This document shows positions 46,074-55,197 of a stretch of DNA of 64,000 bases, one piece after another. The position numbers were made by a program, and so were the translations under genes. Source of the DNA: Formosa sp. L2A11 (GTDB lineage Bacteria; Bacteroidota; Bacteroidia; Flavobacteriales; Flavobacteriaceae); contig NZ_CP047028.1 in NCBI RefSeq assembly GCF_009796865.1, positions 682,001 through 746,000 on the forward strand, given 5' to 3'. Every line of letters begins with the position of its first letter. Positions within the stretch are counted from its first letter, which is position 1. The notes beneath the pieces are model-generated. The model was given only the letters and a program-made list of their open reading frames with translations. It did no database searches and was not told the origin of the DNA.

Positions 46074-47378
46074 ATGATGCTTTTTTTAAACACAATTCCT
46101 GCAGTAGAAGACGCTGCTACTGCCGCTTTAGCTGAAGCGATTAAAGGCGATATGGGAATGCTTTGGATGGTTGTTTCCGGTATTCTAGTTTTCTTTATGC
46201 AAGCAGGATTTTTCTTAGTTGAATCCGGAATGACAGATTCTAAAAACGCAGTCAATATTGCCATGAAAAACTTCCTGGATATTGCTGTAGGCTCTTTAGC
46301 CTTTTGGTTTATAGGATACTCTTTAATGTACGGCCCAGACATTTCTGGTGAAGGATTCTTTCACTGGGGTGGACTTATATTCACAACAGGACCAGCAGAT
46401 TTATTCTTTCAAACTGTATTTGCTGCAACTGCCGCAACTATTGTATCTGGAGCAATTGCCGGACGTACAAAATATACAACATACGCTATATTCAGCATTG
46501 TATTAACTGCTTTTATCTACCCTATCGCTGGTGGATGGGAATGGAACGGTGGATGGCTAAATGCAGCATGGATGCCAGCAGAATTTATTGATTTTGCAGG
46601 ATCTTCTATTGTTCACTCTGTTGGAGGATGGGCAGCTTTAGTTGCCGCCTGGATGGTAGGTCCTAGAATAGGAAAATATATCAACGGTAAACCTGTAGAA
46701 ATTCACGGTCACAACCAAATGTACGCAACTTTAGGTGTATTCATTCTTTGGTTAGGATGGTTTGGTTTTAACGGAGGATCCCAATTAGCTTGGGGAGGAG
46801 ACGATTCTGTCGCTGCATCTCAAGTTATTTTAGTAACCAATTTAGCCGCTTCTGCAGGAGCATGTAGTGCCTTATTATTTACCTGGTTTAAAAACGGAAA
46901 ACCAAACTTAGCAATGACATTAAACGGAGCACTTGCTGGTCTTGTTAGCATAACTGCTGGTTGTGGTAACACTACTGAAGGTGGTGCTGTATTAACAGGT
47001 TTAATTGGAGGTATTCTTGTTGTATTATCTATTGGTTTTATTGAAAAGAAATTAAAAATTGACGATGTTGTAGGCGCTATATCTGTTCACGGTGTTGCCG
47101 GTGTATGGGGAACCTTAGTTATTGGACTTTGGGGTGTAAACGGAGATACTGGCATTGGATTATTCAATGGTGGTGGATTTGCACAACTAGCAGCTCAAGC
47201 TATAGGCGTAGTTGCATATGCATTCTGGGCAATTGTATTATCTTATGTTTTCCTTACTATTATTAAGAAAACATGTGGCGGATTAAGAGTTACCGAAGAA
47301 GAAGAGATCGCTGGCCTTGATATTTCTGAACATGGCTCTATCGCATACCACGGAAAAAGAGTTAGAGAATTTGAATAA
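46074..47378 (+). CDS. amt: Ammonium transporter 1
   Basis: A 434-residue Amt/Rh membrane protein, about 11 hydrophobic segments. Motifs: VSGILVFFMQAGFFLVESG, QTVFAATAATIVSGAIAGR, DFAGSSIVHSVGGWAALVAAWMVGPR with the pore His around residue 180, LGWFGFNGGS and VHGVAGVWGTLVIG with the second pore His. A D-x-x-G pattern (IGFIEKKLKIDD) and C-terminal LDISEHGSIAYH follow. An inverted-repeat terminator lies after it, before the PII gene. Confidence 0.95.
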   Translation: MMLFLNTIPAVEDAATAALAEAIKGDMGMLWMVVSGILVFFMQAGFFLVESGMTDSKNAVNIAMKNFLDIAVGSLAFWFIGYSLMYGPDISGEGFFHWGGLIFTTGPADLFFQTVFAATAATIVSGAIAGRTKYTTYAIFSIVLTAFIYPIAGGWEWNGGWLNAAWMPAEFIDFAGSSIVHSVGGWAALVAAWMVGPRIGKYINGKPVEIHGHNQMYATLGVFILWLGWFGFNGGSQLAWGGDDSVAASQVILVTNLAASAGACSALLFTWFKNGKPNLAMTLNGALAGLVSITAGCGNTTEGGAVLTGLIGGILVVLSIGFIEKKLKIDDVVGAISVHGVAGVWGTLVIGLWGVNGDTGIGLFNGGGFAQLAAQAIGVVAYAFWAIVLSYVFLTIIKKTCGGLRVTEEEEIAGLDISEHGSIAYHGKRVREFE

Positions 47379-47416
47379 AATGAACTAATTTTTATAAGTT
47401 TATAAATCTATAAGAA

Positions 47417-47446
47417 AGATGCCATGTACCAACATGGCATCTTTTT
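47417..47446 (+). terminator. Terminator after amt 1
   Basis: AGATGCCATG / CATGGCATCT, 10-bp perfect stem with a six-base loop and TTTT. It would reduce read-through into the PII and second amt genes or process the transcript. Confidence 0.85.
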
Positions 47447-47524
47447 AACGTAATAAAGATTCTGTATGAATCAGATAAATTTTTGTAAATTAAAATCAAC
47501 TAAAACAATAAACTACAAACAATT

Positions 47525-47863
47525 ATGAAGAAAATAGAAGCAATTATTAGAAAATCCAAATTTTCTGAAGTGAAAACATCACTTCATGCAATTGGTGTAA
47601 ACTTTTTCTCTTACTGGGACGTTACCGGTCTTGGAAACGAAAAAACAGGACACGTATATCGTGGCGTTAGCTATAGCACTAGCGATATTCAACGTAGATA
47701 CCTTTCTATAGTTGTAAATGACGATTTTGAAGAAATAACCCTAAAAACACTTATGGAAGCTGCCAGAACAGGAGATGTTGGAGATGGAAAAATATTCGTA
47801 TCAGACATTAAAGAATGCTACAGAATCAGAACTGGCGAAAAAGGAGGAGAAACACTAAAATAA
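47525..47863 (+). CDS. glnK: PII nitrogen-regulatory protein
   Basis: A 112-residue PII-family protein, the normal length. The T-loop has Y45 and Y50 in HVYRGVSYSTSD; Y50 aligns with the uridylylated Tyr51 of E. coli. The B-loop TGDVGDGKIFV binds ATP. The C-terminus has RIRTGE. Lying between two amt genes, it probably plugs the transporters when 2-oxoglutarate is low. Confidence 0.93.
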   Translation: MKKIEAIIRKSKFSEVKTSLHAIGVNFFSYWDVTGLGNEKTGHVYRGVSYSTSDIQRRYLSIVVNDDFEEITLKTLMEAARTGDVGDGKIFVSDIKECYRIRTGEKGGETLK

Positions 47864-47883
47864 ACACTAAAAAATATTAAAAT

Positions 47884-49110
47884 ATGGAATTATTAACAAT
47901 CAACAATGTATGGATGATGATCTGTACGGCACTTGTTTTCTTCATGCACCTTGGTTTTGCATTCTTAGAAATAGGTCTAACTAGACAAAAAAACACATTA
48001 AACATACTTTTTAAAAACATATTTATCGTTACAATAGGCCTCTTATTATATTGTCTAGTAGGATTTAACTTAATGTATCCTGGAGAATTTAATGGGTTTT
48101 TCGGTTTTGCAGGATTTGGTTTAGATTCTCCACTTACAGCAGAAGGCACATTAGACTTAGCGTATAATAGTGGTTACACCTATTGGACAGACTTCTTATT
48201 TCAAGGTATGTTTGCTGCAACAGCCGCAACAATTGTATCTGGAGCCGTTGCTGAACGTATGAAAATTGTACCGTTCATGATCTTTGCTATTATATATGTA
48301 GGAATTATTTACCCAATTGCAGGTTCTTGGAAATGGGGAGGTGGATTCTTAGACGAATTAGGATTCTACGATTTCGCCGGTTCTACCTTGGTACACTCTG
48401 TTGGAGGATGGGCAGCCGTTGTAGCTGTATGCTTATTAGGCCCACGTATTGGAAAATTTAAAGACGGAAAACCACAGGCTATTCCTGGACATAATATACC
48501 TTTAGCTACTGCAGGTGTTTTAATCCTTTGGTTAGGATGGTTTGGATTTAATGGTGGTTCTGTATTATCTGCAGATCCAGAATTAACTTCATTAACATTA
48601 GTTACAACCTGTTTAGCAGCTGCAGCAGGAGGAGTTGTTTGTATGTTAGTATCTACAGCTATGTATAAAAACTTAGATTTAACTATGTTTTTAAATGGTA
48701 TTCTTGGTGGATTAGTTGGTATTACTGCCGGAGCAGACCAAATGAGCCCTACAGACGCTATTATAATTGGAGCCATTGCTGGTACATTAATTGTATTTGC
48801 CGTAAGCTTTATTGATAAAATAAAATTAGACGATCCTGTTGGAGCTATTGCCGTTCACTTAATTTGTGGAATTTGGGGGACTTTAGCAGTTGGATTATTT
48901 GGTAATTTAGCAGGAATGGATCAATTTATAAGTCAGTTAACTGGTGTAGCTTGCTATGCAGCATTCTGTATTATAACATCATTCATTATTATTTTTATAT
49001 TGAAAAAAACAATGGGTATTCGTGTTTCCGAAAGAGAAGAACTAGAAGGTCTTGACGCTCACGAACACGGTATGGATGCATATCCTGATTTTAGACTAAA
49101 CGAACATTAA
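47884..49110 (+). CDS. amt: Ammonium transporter 2
   Basis: A second 408-residue Amt protein, 20 bases after the PII gene. Motifs: AFLEIGLTRQKNTLN, LFQGMFAATAATIVSGAVAER, DFAGSTLVHSVGGWAAVVAV with the pore His, LGWFGFNGGS, AVHLICGIWGTLAVG with the second pore His and C-terminal LDAHEHGMDAYPDF. It is a diverged relative of amt 1; two paralogs flank one PII gene. The N-terminus is shorter than that of amt 1. Confidence 0.95.
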   Translation: MELLTINNVWMMICTALVFFMHLGFAFLEIGLTRQKNTLNILFKNIFIVTIGLLLYCLVGFNLMYPGEFNGFFGFAGFGLDSPLTAEGTLDLAYNSGYTYWTDFLFQGMFAATAATIVSGAVAERMKIVPFMIFAIIYVGIIYPIAGSWKWGGGFLDELGFYDFAGSTLVHSVGGWAAVVAVCLLGPRIGKFKDGKPQAIPGHNIPLATAGVLILWLGWFGFNGGSVLSADPELTSLTLVTTCLAAAAGGVVCMLVSTAMYKNLDLTMFLNGILGGLVGITAGADQMSPTDAIIIGAIAGTLIVFAVSFIDKIKLDDPVGAIAVHLICGIWGTLAVGLFGNLAGMDQFISQLTGVACYAAFCIITSFIIIFILKKTMGIRVSEREELEGLDAHEHGMDAYPDFRLNEH

Positions 49111-49140
49111 AAACACTCACGTTTTAACACCTATATTAAA

Positions 49141-49170
49141 GCCTTTAGAATTTATTTCTAAAGGCTTTTT
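49141..49170 (+). terminator. Terminator after the amt operon
   Basis: GCCTTTAGAA / TTCTAAAGGC, 10-bp perfect stem with a five-base loop followed by TTTTT. Confidence 0.9.
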
Positions 49171-49200
49171 ATTTTTTAGACTTAATTAACAGCGCTATTT

Positions 49201-49230
49201 TTTGATTTTCTAATAATATACGTACTTTTG
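49201..49230 (+). promoter_or_regulatory. Promoter of metK
   Basis: TTTG (49201-49204), 18 bases, TACTTTTG (49223-49230), an exact TTTG-N18-TAnnTTTG. The start should be near 49236, only about six bases before the SAM-II aptamer. Confidence 0.82.
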
Positions 49231-49241
49231 CTTCATAATAA

Positions 49242-49290
49242 CGAGGAAAGATTTGACTGATTGCAACCTCACTAAAAAATGCTAAAGGAC
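49242..49290 (+). ncRNA. SAM-II riboswitch upstream of metK
   Basis: P1 GAGG / CCTC (49243-49246 / 49267-49270) encloses GATTTGACTGATTGCAA, and CTAAAAAATGCTAAAGG follows. These blocks fit the SAM-II consensus (GAUUUAAC..UUGCAA, then ..AAA..UGCUAAAAAGG) known upstream of metA/metC-type genes in alphaproteobacteria. The metK ATG is 65 bases downstream. The match is from memory of the family and not from a covariance search. The other SAM-binding elements in the window are SAM-I. Confidence 0.8.
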
Positions 49291-49354
49291 AGTTTATACT
49301 TCCTGAGACGTTTTCGTCAAATCCCCTCCATATTTAATAATTATAAATTAGATT

Positions 49355-50608
49355 ATGGCATATTTATTTACCTCCGAAAGTGTGTCGGAAGGACACCCAG
49401 ACAAAGTTGCTGATCAAATAAGCGACGCTTTAATAGATAATTTTTTAGCATTCGATGAAGATTCTAAAGTTGCATGTGAAACTTTAGTAACTACAGGACA
49501 AGTTGTTCTTGCCGGTGAAGTAAAATCTAAGACTTATTTAGATGTACAGAAAATAGCAAGAGACACTATTAATAAAATTGGTTACACCAAAGGCGAATAC
49601 ATGTTCGACGGAAGTTCGTGCGGCGTATTTTCTGCAATTCATGAACAATCAGACGATATTAGCCGAGGCGTAGACAGAGATACAAAAGAAGAACAAGGTG
49701 CAGGAGATCAAGGAATGATGTTTGGTTACGCTACAAGCGAGACTGAAAACTACATGCCTTTAGCTCTAGACCTATCTCACACATTATTAAAAGAATTAGC
49801 CGAATTAAGACGCGAAAATAAAGACATTACGTATTTACGTCCAGATTCCAAAAGTCAAGTAACTATAGAATATAGCGACGACAACGTACCACAGCGTATT
49901 GATGCTATTGTGGTTTCTACACAGCACGACGATTTTGCTACAGACGATGTGATGTTAGCTAAAATTCGTGAGGATATCGTTAAGATATTAATTCCTCGTG
50001 TAATTGCTAAATTACCAGAACATACTCAAAGTTTATTTAACGACGACATTAAGTATCACATTAACCCAACAGGGAAATTTGTTATTGGTGGACCTCACGG
50101 AGACACCGGATTAACTGGTCGTAAAATTATTGTTGACACATATGGTGGTAAAGGCGCTCATGGTGGTGGAGCTTTCTCTGGAAAAGATCCTAGTAAAGTA
50201 GACCGTAGTGCTGCTTATGCAACACGACATATTGCAAAAAACCTAGTAGCAGCTGGAGTTTGTGAAGAAATTCTTGTACAAGTCTCTTACGCAATTGGTG
50301 TTGTAGAACCAATGGGAATTTACGTAAACACATACGGAACATGTCCTTTTAATATGACTGATGGTGAAATTGCAAAAAAAGTGTCTAGCATATTCGATAT
50401 GCGTCCTAACGAAATAGAGAAGCGTTTAAAACTTCGCCAGCCAATGTATAGCGAAACTGCTGCATACGGACATATGGGAAGACAACCAGAAACAGTTACA
50501 AAAACATTTACACAACCTAACGGAGAGACTACAACATTAGATGTAGAGTTATTTACTTGGGAGAAATTAGATTATGTAGATGTAGTAAAAGCTGCATTCA
50601 ACTTATAA
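49355..50608 (+). CDS. metK: S-adenosylmethionine synthetase
   Basis: Makes SAM from methionine and ATP. 417 residues, a little longer than the usual 385-400 because of an inserted Asp/Glu-rich segment around residues 165-200. Motifs: [21 protein letters not shown] at the N-terminus, [12 protein letters not shown] signature around 120, [21 protein letters not shown] around residue 248 and [20 protein letters not shown] around 270. Repressed by its own product through the SAM-II element, by inference. Confidence 0.97.
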   Translation: MAYLFTSESVSEGHPDKVADQISDALIDNFLAFDEDSKVACETLVTTGQVVLAGEVKSKTYLDVQKIARDTINKIGYTKGEYMFDGSSCGVFSAIHEQSDDISRGVDRDTKEEQGAGDQGMMFGYATSETENYMPLALDLSHTLLKELAELRRENKDITYLRPDSKSQVTIEYSDDNVPQRIDAIVVSTQHDDFATDDVMLAKIREDIVKILIPRVIAKLPEHTQSLFNDDIKYHINPTGKFVIGGPHGDTGLTGRKIIVDTYGGKGAHGGGAFSGKDPSKVDRSAAYATRHIAKNLVAAGVCEEILVQVSYAIGVVEPMGIYVNTYGTCPFNMTDGEIAKKVSSIFDMRPNEIEKRLKLRQPMYSETAAYGHMGRQPETVTKTFTQPNGETTTLDVELFTWEKLDYVDVVKAAFNL

Positions 50609-50627
50609 TAAAATATTTTTTTTATTT

Positions 50628-50664
50628 AAAGCCACTTTCTTTATTGAGAGTGGCTTTTTTTTTT
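50628..50664 (+). terminator. Terminator after metK
   Basis: AAAGCCACT / AGTGGCTTT, 9-bp stem extended by three weaker pairs, followed by a long T-run. Confidence 0.92.
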
Positions 50665-50717
50665 ACTTTTAATCAAGCTACTAAAAACCAAATTAATCAC
50701 TTATAACCAATTCAATT

Positions 50718-51167
50718 ATGAAAAAATTATTTTTTATTCTATTATGTATCTCACCTACATTTCAAAGTTGTAGTGATGACGAAAATATAGACTGCTTCAC
50801 TCCGCCTTCTCCATTTTTATTTGAATTAACAGATAATACAACCGGAGAAAACCTATTTACAAACGGAACATATAATTCTGAAGACATCACATTAACCAAT
50901 ATCTTAGACAACAATTCTAACGTAGAATATACTTTTATAGATGAAGACAATTACAACACCATCCAAATCAATTCTGTTGGATGGGAAACTGAAATTGTAA
51001 ATTTTGAATTAAGAATTAAAGACGAAATCATTTTCAACCTGTATGTAGATGCAGAACGCAAGTCTGAAGACCATTGCAGTTTCACTACTTATAATGAATT
51101 TGAAATACAGAATGCAGAGTACACACAAGACAGTCAATTTGATGTCTATACTATTTTAATTCCTTAA
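50718..51167 (+). CDS. Hypothetical lipoprotein
   Basis: A 149-residue protein of unknown function. Signal peptide MKKLFFILLCISPTFQSC with a lipobox cysteine at residue 18, followed by SDDE, the acidic motif that sends Bacteroidota lipoproteins to the cell surface. The mature part is acidic and rich in Asn and Thr (LTDNTTGENLFTNGTYN), with an apparent beta-sandwich. It stands alone between two terminators. Confidence 0.8.
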   Translation: MKKLFFILLCISPTFQSCSDDENIDCFTPPSPFLFELTDNTTGENLFTNGTYNSEDITLTNILDNNSNVEYTFIDEDNYNTIQINSVGWETEIVNFELRIKDEIIFNLYVDAERKSEDHCSFTTYNEFEIQNAEYTQDSQFDVYTILIP

Positions 51168-51188
51168 TAATATAAGAAGTAATAAAAT

Positions 51189-51219
51189 AAAAAAAGCAAG
51201 CTATAAAGCTTGCTTTTTT
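51189..51219. terminator. Bidirectional terminator between the lipoprotein gene and tRNA-Tyr
   Basis: GCAAGCT / AGCTTGC stem with a four-base loop, A-run on the left and T-run on the right. It ends the lipoprotein gene on plus and the tRNA on minus. Confidence 0.88.
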
Positions 51220-51220
51220 G

Positions 51221-51302
<82 letters not shown>

Positions 51303-51313
51303 AAAACCGGTGG

Positions 51314-51343
51314 CAAATATATCACTTTTTTTAAAGTTTCAAA
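51314..51343 (-). promoter_or_regulatory. Promoter of tRNA-Tyr
   Basis: TTTG (51340-51343), 18 bases, TATATTTG (51314-51321), the full consensus. The start would be about six bases before the tRNA 5' end. Confidence 0.8.
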
Positions 51344-51439
51344 CAAAAAAACATCTTTTTTTATCTCTACGTTTTTTACACACTGAAAGTGAGCAATTAA
51401 GCCTCTAAAAAAAATATACTTACCCCAATTCAATCGCTA

Positions 51440-54145
51440 TTATAGGGAGTATACAGCTCTTAATGTTACATATCTTGGTTGAATAAAGTAGTCTGTAGCA
51501 CTTACAGAAATATCACTTGTACTACTTTGGCTTTGAGATTCTGTATCTAATAAGTTGGTTGCTTTCAATTCAAACTCCCACTTACTATCTGCATTTTTTC
51601 TATATGCTAAAGATGCATTCCAGAATTCATAGCTATTAATACTTCCATCTTCATCGCTAAAATTATTATAAGTATAATCTGTTTTAAAGGTTAACACTTT
51701 CCAAATTAAAGCATTAAATTCCGCACTAGGAGAAGCTGTATAATACTTAGTTCGCGTATCTCCTTGATCGTTATCCTGAATACTATAATTATAACCAATT
51801 TCGAAGTTTGGTGCGTTTCTAAAATTAGAACTTAACTCTACTCCATAATTTTGAGTGTAATTTTCGTTAACAGATCTTACACTCTGAATAAATTGATTAA
51901 ACTTAGAATAGTTGAACGATCCACTTGCCGAAGCCTTAAACTTTCCTATTTGTTTTTGAAAACGTCCGCTAGCAGATACTGTTTCGTCGGCATAAGCTGA
52001 GTTGAAAGGTGAATTTGTACGTATTACACTTTCAAAGTTTGTTATGTTTCTAATGTTATCTATACTTTTATTGTATGTAACAGTTCCAAAAACATTAGTA
52101 TAGTTAAACAAGTTAAAACTAGTATACCTTAAACGTAATGCATGAGAAATGGCGTTATCTAAACCTTCATTTCCATAGAAAAACGAGTTATAATCGTTCA
52201 TCACTAAACCTTTCGCCAATTGCGAAACATCTGTAAACTGAGTTTCCATACCATAGCTTAACGTTAACTGTTCGCTCTTCTTAAGCTGAAGCCTAACGTT
52301 TAAATCTGGAAGAATTTTAAATAAATTATCTTTATACTTATCACTAAACTGTACATTATCTGTAACATAACTATGTATTGTTGCTCCTGGAGTAACCGTG
52401 AATATTCCAGACTTTAAAGTATAATGTATACCGACATACACATCTGAAAACGTATAATCTATATTATTTACACCTAAACCATCATTTATAGTTGGAGTTG
52501 GATCGAAAGTAGAACCATCGTCTAACACCTGAAAGATATTAGAGTTAAAAGTTTGCTTACTATATATTGTTCCTAATGTAAAGTTTATATTACTCTTAGC
52601 ATTTAATATATTATAATAATCTACTTTGGCATCTAACTGATTAGATTTTACACGTTTATCCTGATTCACATTATAATCTAATTGCAGATTATCTAATCCT
52701 AATCCTACAGCAGCATCTTCATACGCTTCTTTCTCTTCAATTATAGCATTATAAAATGGATCTTCATCTTGCCACAAATGCTGACCTTCAAAAGTAAAAA
52801 TATGCTTATCCTTTAGCGTGTAATAGTAACTTAAATTCTGATTGATACTATAAGGACTTGAAGATTCGTTTTGAAGCGTATTCCCTATTACTGAAGAATT
52901 CTCTATCTGATCTTGATTCTCTTTAGAAATTCTACCAATAACATCGTAGTCCAATTGATTATTAGCGTTTGGCTTATACCCAACACTAAGTTTCAACATA
53001 CCTAAATCACTACTTTGATTGGTTTTACTTTGAGTAATTTCATCTGGCACACCTAAATCTGTATTCGTATAAACAATACTATTGTTTTCTTGCATACCAA
53101 TTCTATTACTAGCAAAAATTCCGAAACCACTAAAAGTCAATGTTTCTTTTGGAGACCAACTAAAGTTCGCTGCCCCAAATTTTGTATTTATATCTTGAGC
53201 TTTATCATTTTGAAGTGAGGCAAAACCAAGACTATTACTTCCTAAATCTATATTGGTACCACTACTTTTACTTGGGGCTTTAAATCCCCCTGTAAAGTTG
53301 AAGTAATCTTTTCTAGAGAATGCTATTTCACCAATATTGTTTAAATCTCCAATTAAATTAATACTATATGTAGGACTATAATAAAATAATTTTGGTTGTA
53401 GCACATACAGACTATTCTCATCGGCAAAGCCACCACCTGCAGTAATATCTCCAAACCAAAAGTTCTTTTTACCTTCTTTTAATTTAATATTTATGGCAAC
53501 GTTATCCTGATTATTAGTTACCGCACTTAATTGCCCTATTTCAGCAAAATTCTTTAAAACCTCAACTTTATCTATAGCATTGGAAGGAATGTTTTCTGTG
53601 GCCAACTTAGAATCGCCATCAAAGAAATCTTTACCATCTACCATTACTTTAGTAACCACATTACCTTCTACTTCAATTTGTCCGTCAGCATTAATTTCTA
53701 CACCGGGTAGTTTTTTAAGGACATCTTCTAGCTTCCGTTCTGTACCGTTTTTAAAAGAATCTGCATTATATGTAATCGTATCTCCTTTAACTGTAACTGG
53801 CATTTCGTAAACCAATTCTACCTCATCTAACGTATTATCACTACTTAATGTAAATGTTTTATATACATTCTTATCAGTGGTTTCTATAGCGACTTGCTTA
53901 GTTTTCATCCCAATATAACTCACCTGAACATTATACTTCGCATTTTTAGATATGGATATTTTATAAGTCCCATCTGCATCTGTAATTCCGTAAGATTCTA
54001 GCGCTTGAGTTTCTGTGTTAATTGCAATAACATTAGCTAACTCTAGCGGGCTACCCACGCTATCCTTAACAACGCCTTCTAATTTTAATTGCCCAAAACT
54101 TATATTAAAAGCTAAAAGCAAAAGAATAATTACTCCTTTTTTCAT
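51440..54145 (-). CDS. TonB-receptor-like outer-membrane beta-barrel protein
   Basis: A 901-residue protein with signal peptide MKKGVIILLLLAFNISFGQ, then a carboxypeptidase-like regulatory domain (GVVKDSVGSPLELANVIAI..., about residues 25-105), a plug-like part (EDVLKKLPGVEINADGQIEVEGN, GDSKLATENIPSNAIDKVEVLKN), and a long beta-barrel to the C-terminus (ITLRAVYSL). It follows a GLPGLI-family gene after 33 bases; the pair is common in Flavobacteriaceae. The imported substrate is unknown. No TonB box is obvious, so it may act as an outer-membrane receptor without classical TonB coupling. Confidence 0.87.
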   Translation of the reverse strand: MKKGVIILLLLAFNISFGQLKLEGVVKDSVGSPLELANVIAINTETQALESYGITDADGTYKISISKNAKYNVQVSYIGMKTKQVAIETTDKNVYKTFTLSSDNTLDEVELVYEMPVTVKGDTITYNADSFKNGTERKLEDVLKKLPGVEINADGQIEVEGNVVTKVMVDGKDFFDGDSKLATENIPSNAIDKVEVLKNFAEIGQLSAVTNNQDNVAINIKLKEGKKNFWFGDITAGGGFADENSLYVLQPKLFYYSPTYSINLIGDLNNIGEIAFSRKDYFNFTGGFKAPSKSSGTNIDLGSNSLGFASLQNDKAQDINTKFGAANFSWSPKETLTFSGFGIFASNRIGMQENNSIVYTNTDLGVPDEITQSKTNQSSDLGMLKLSVGYKPNANNQLDYDVIGRISKENQDQIENSSVIGNTLQNESSSPYSINQNLSYYYTLKDKHIFTFEGQHLWQDEDPFYNAIIEEKEAYEDAAVGLGLDNLQLDYNVNQDKRVKSNQLDAKVDYYNILNAKSNINFTLGTIYSKQTFNSNIFQVLDDGSTFDPTPTINDGLGVNNIDYTFSDVYVGIHYTLKSGIFTVTPGATIHSYVTDNVQFSDKYKDNLFKILPDLNVRLQLKKSEQLTLSYGMETQFTDVSQLAKGLVMNDYNSFFYGNEGLDNAISHALRLRYTSFNLFNYTNVFGTVTYNKSIDNIRNITNFESVIRTNSPFNSAYADETVSASGRFQKQIGKFKASASGSFNYSKFNQFIQSVRSVNENYTQNYGVELSSNFRNAPNFEIGYNYSIQDNDQGDTRTKYYTASPSAEFNALIWKVLTFKTDYTYNNFSDEDGSINSYEFWNASLAYRKNADSKWEFELKATNLLDTESQSQSSTSDISVSATDYFIQPRYVTLRAVYSL

Positions 54146-54178
54146 TTTATATCTGAATTATCTTTAAACTTCCTAAAC

Positions 54179-55036
54179 TTATCTTCTTCCTCCTCCGCCA
54201 GGTCCACGTCGTCCAGTAAAGTTCTCGCGTAATTCTGCCATTTTTTTAGTTACAATTGCTGTATACTCTTCTTGTGTAACTTCTTTACCTTTAGTTGGCA
54301 CTTTAATTTCGGTATCATCTTTTACATTCAATACTATTTTAGAACATAATATTGTAGTTTTATCTGCATTTACTTCTAAAATTAAACCAGGTAATCCCCA
54401 ATAATCGCCAGGACCTTGGTTTACTGGAATTTGAGGTGTATACCATGCTGTTACTGTAATTTCTACAGGCTCTGTTTTTGCTTCTTCCTTTTCTTTACCC
54501 TCATCTTCTTCTCTTCTAAGCCCAGGTCTAAAACTAGTAATATCCGTTTGGCTTGCTAACTTTACCGCTGTAGCTTTAAAACACGTATACTGACCAATTT
54601 GTTTAGTTTCGTTTTCCATTTTCCAAACTAATTTTGGTAAACTGTCTTTAATAAGAAACTGTTTTCCAAAAAATTCTTGATCTACAATAACCTGATTTGT
54701 TTTTATGTTTTTGTATTGTGGTCCAGGAGTTAGATCTGCTCCTCTAAACCCTCTTCCGCCTGAAGACGATGGTGACTCTAACTTCTCTTCTTCTTTGTAA
54801 ATAGATTCTGAACGATTAAAAGATAAAATATATGTTTTCTCTAACATAGATTTCATACGTTCTGCCATTCTCTTTTTCTGTTCATCACTAATTTGCCTTC
54901 CTCCAAAATCTGGCATCTCTGCAGTGGTTTTAGATTCGTAAAAGGCTTTCCCTTGAAAATCTGCTTGCGCAAAAGCAGAGAATGAAAATGAAGTGAATAA
55001 ACACACCAAAAACGTTTTAAATAGTTGTGATTTCAT
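54179..55036 (-). CDS. GLPGLI family protein
   Basis: A 285-residue secreted protein with signal peptide ending in SAFAQ. The family motif is present as YWGLPGLILEVNADK around residue 215. The chain is rich in Arg, Gly and Glu, with a GGRGFRG segment near residue 90 and a GRRGPGGGGRR C-terminus. Function is unknown; the family is usually co-encoded with a TonB-dependent receptor, as here. Confidence 0.88.
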   Translation of the reverse strand: MKSQLFKTFLVCLFTSFSFSAFAQADFQGKAFYESKTTAEMPDFGGRQISDEQKKRMAERMKSMLEKTYILSFNRSESIYKEEEKLESPSSSGGRGFRGADLTPGPQYKNIKTNQVIVDQEFFGKQFLIKDSLPKLVWKMENETKQIGQYTCFKATAVKLASQTDITSFRPGLRREEDEGKEKEEAKTEPVEITVTAWYTPQIPVNQGPGDYWGLPGLILEVNADKTTILCSKIVLNVKDDTEIKVPTKGKEVTQEEYTAIVTKKMAELRENFTGRRGPGGGGRR

Positions 55037-55197
55037 ATGAATTATTAATTTAATCGTGGTTAACTTGTTTTCATAAGACTCTCCTTTTTAGAATTCGTTT
55101 AATTATGTTTCCAATTTTTATTAAAAAAATCGAGTATTAACATGTACATCTTAAAGTATTCATTAAAATAACCAGGTGTTTTTTGTACTTTTCAATT

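Noticed and set aside
49306..49318. GACG-TTTT-CGTC hairpin downstream of the SAM-II aptamer as a terminator
   Set aside because: Only four base pairs and no T-run follows it.
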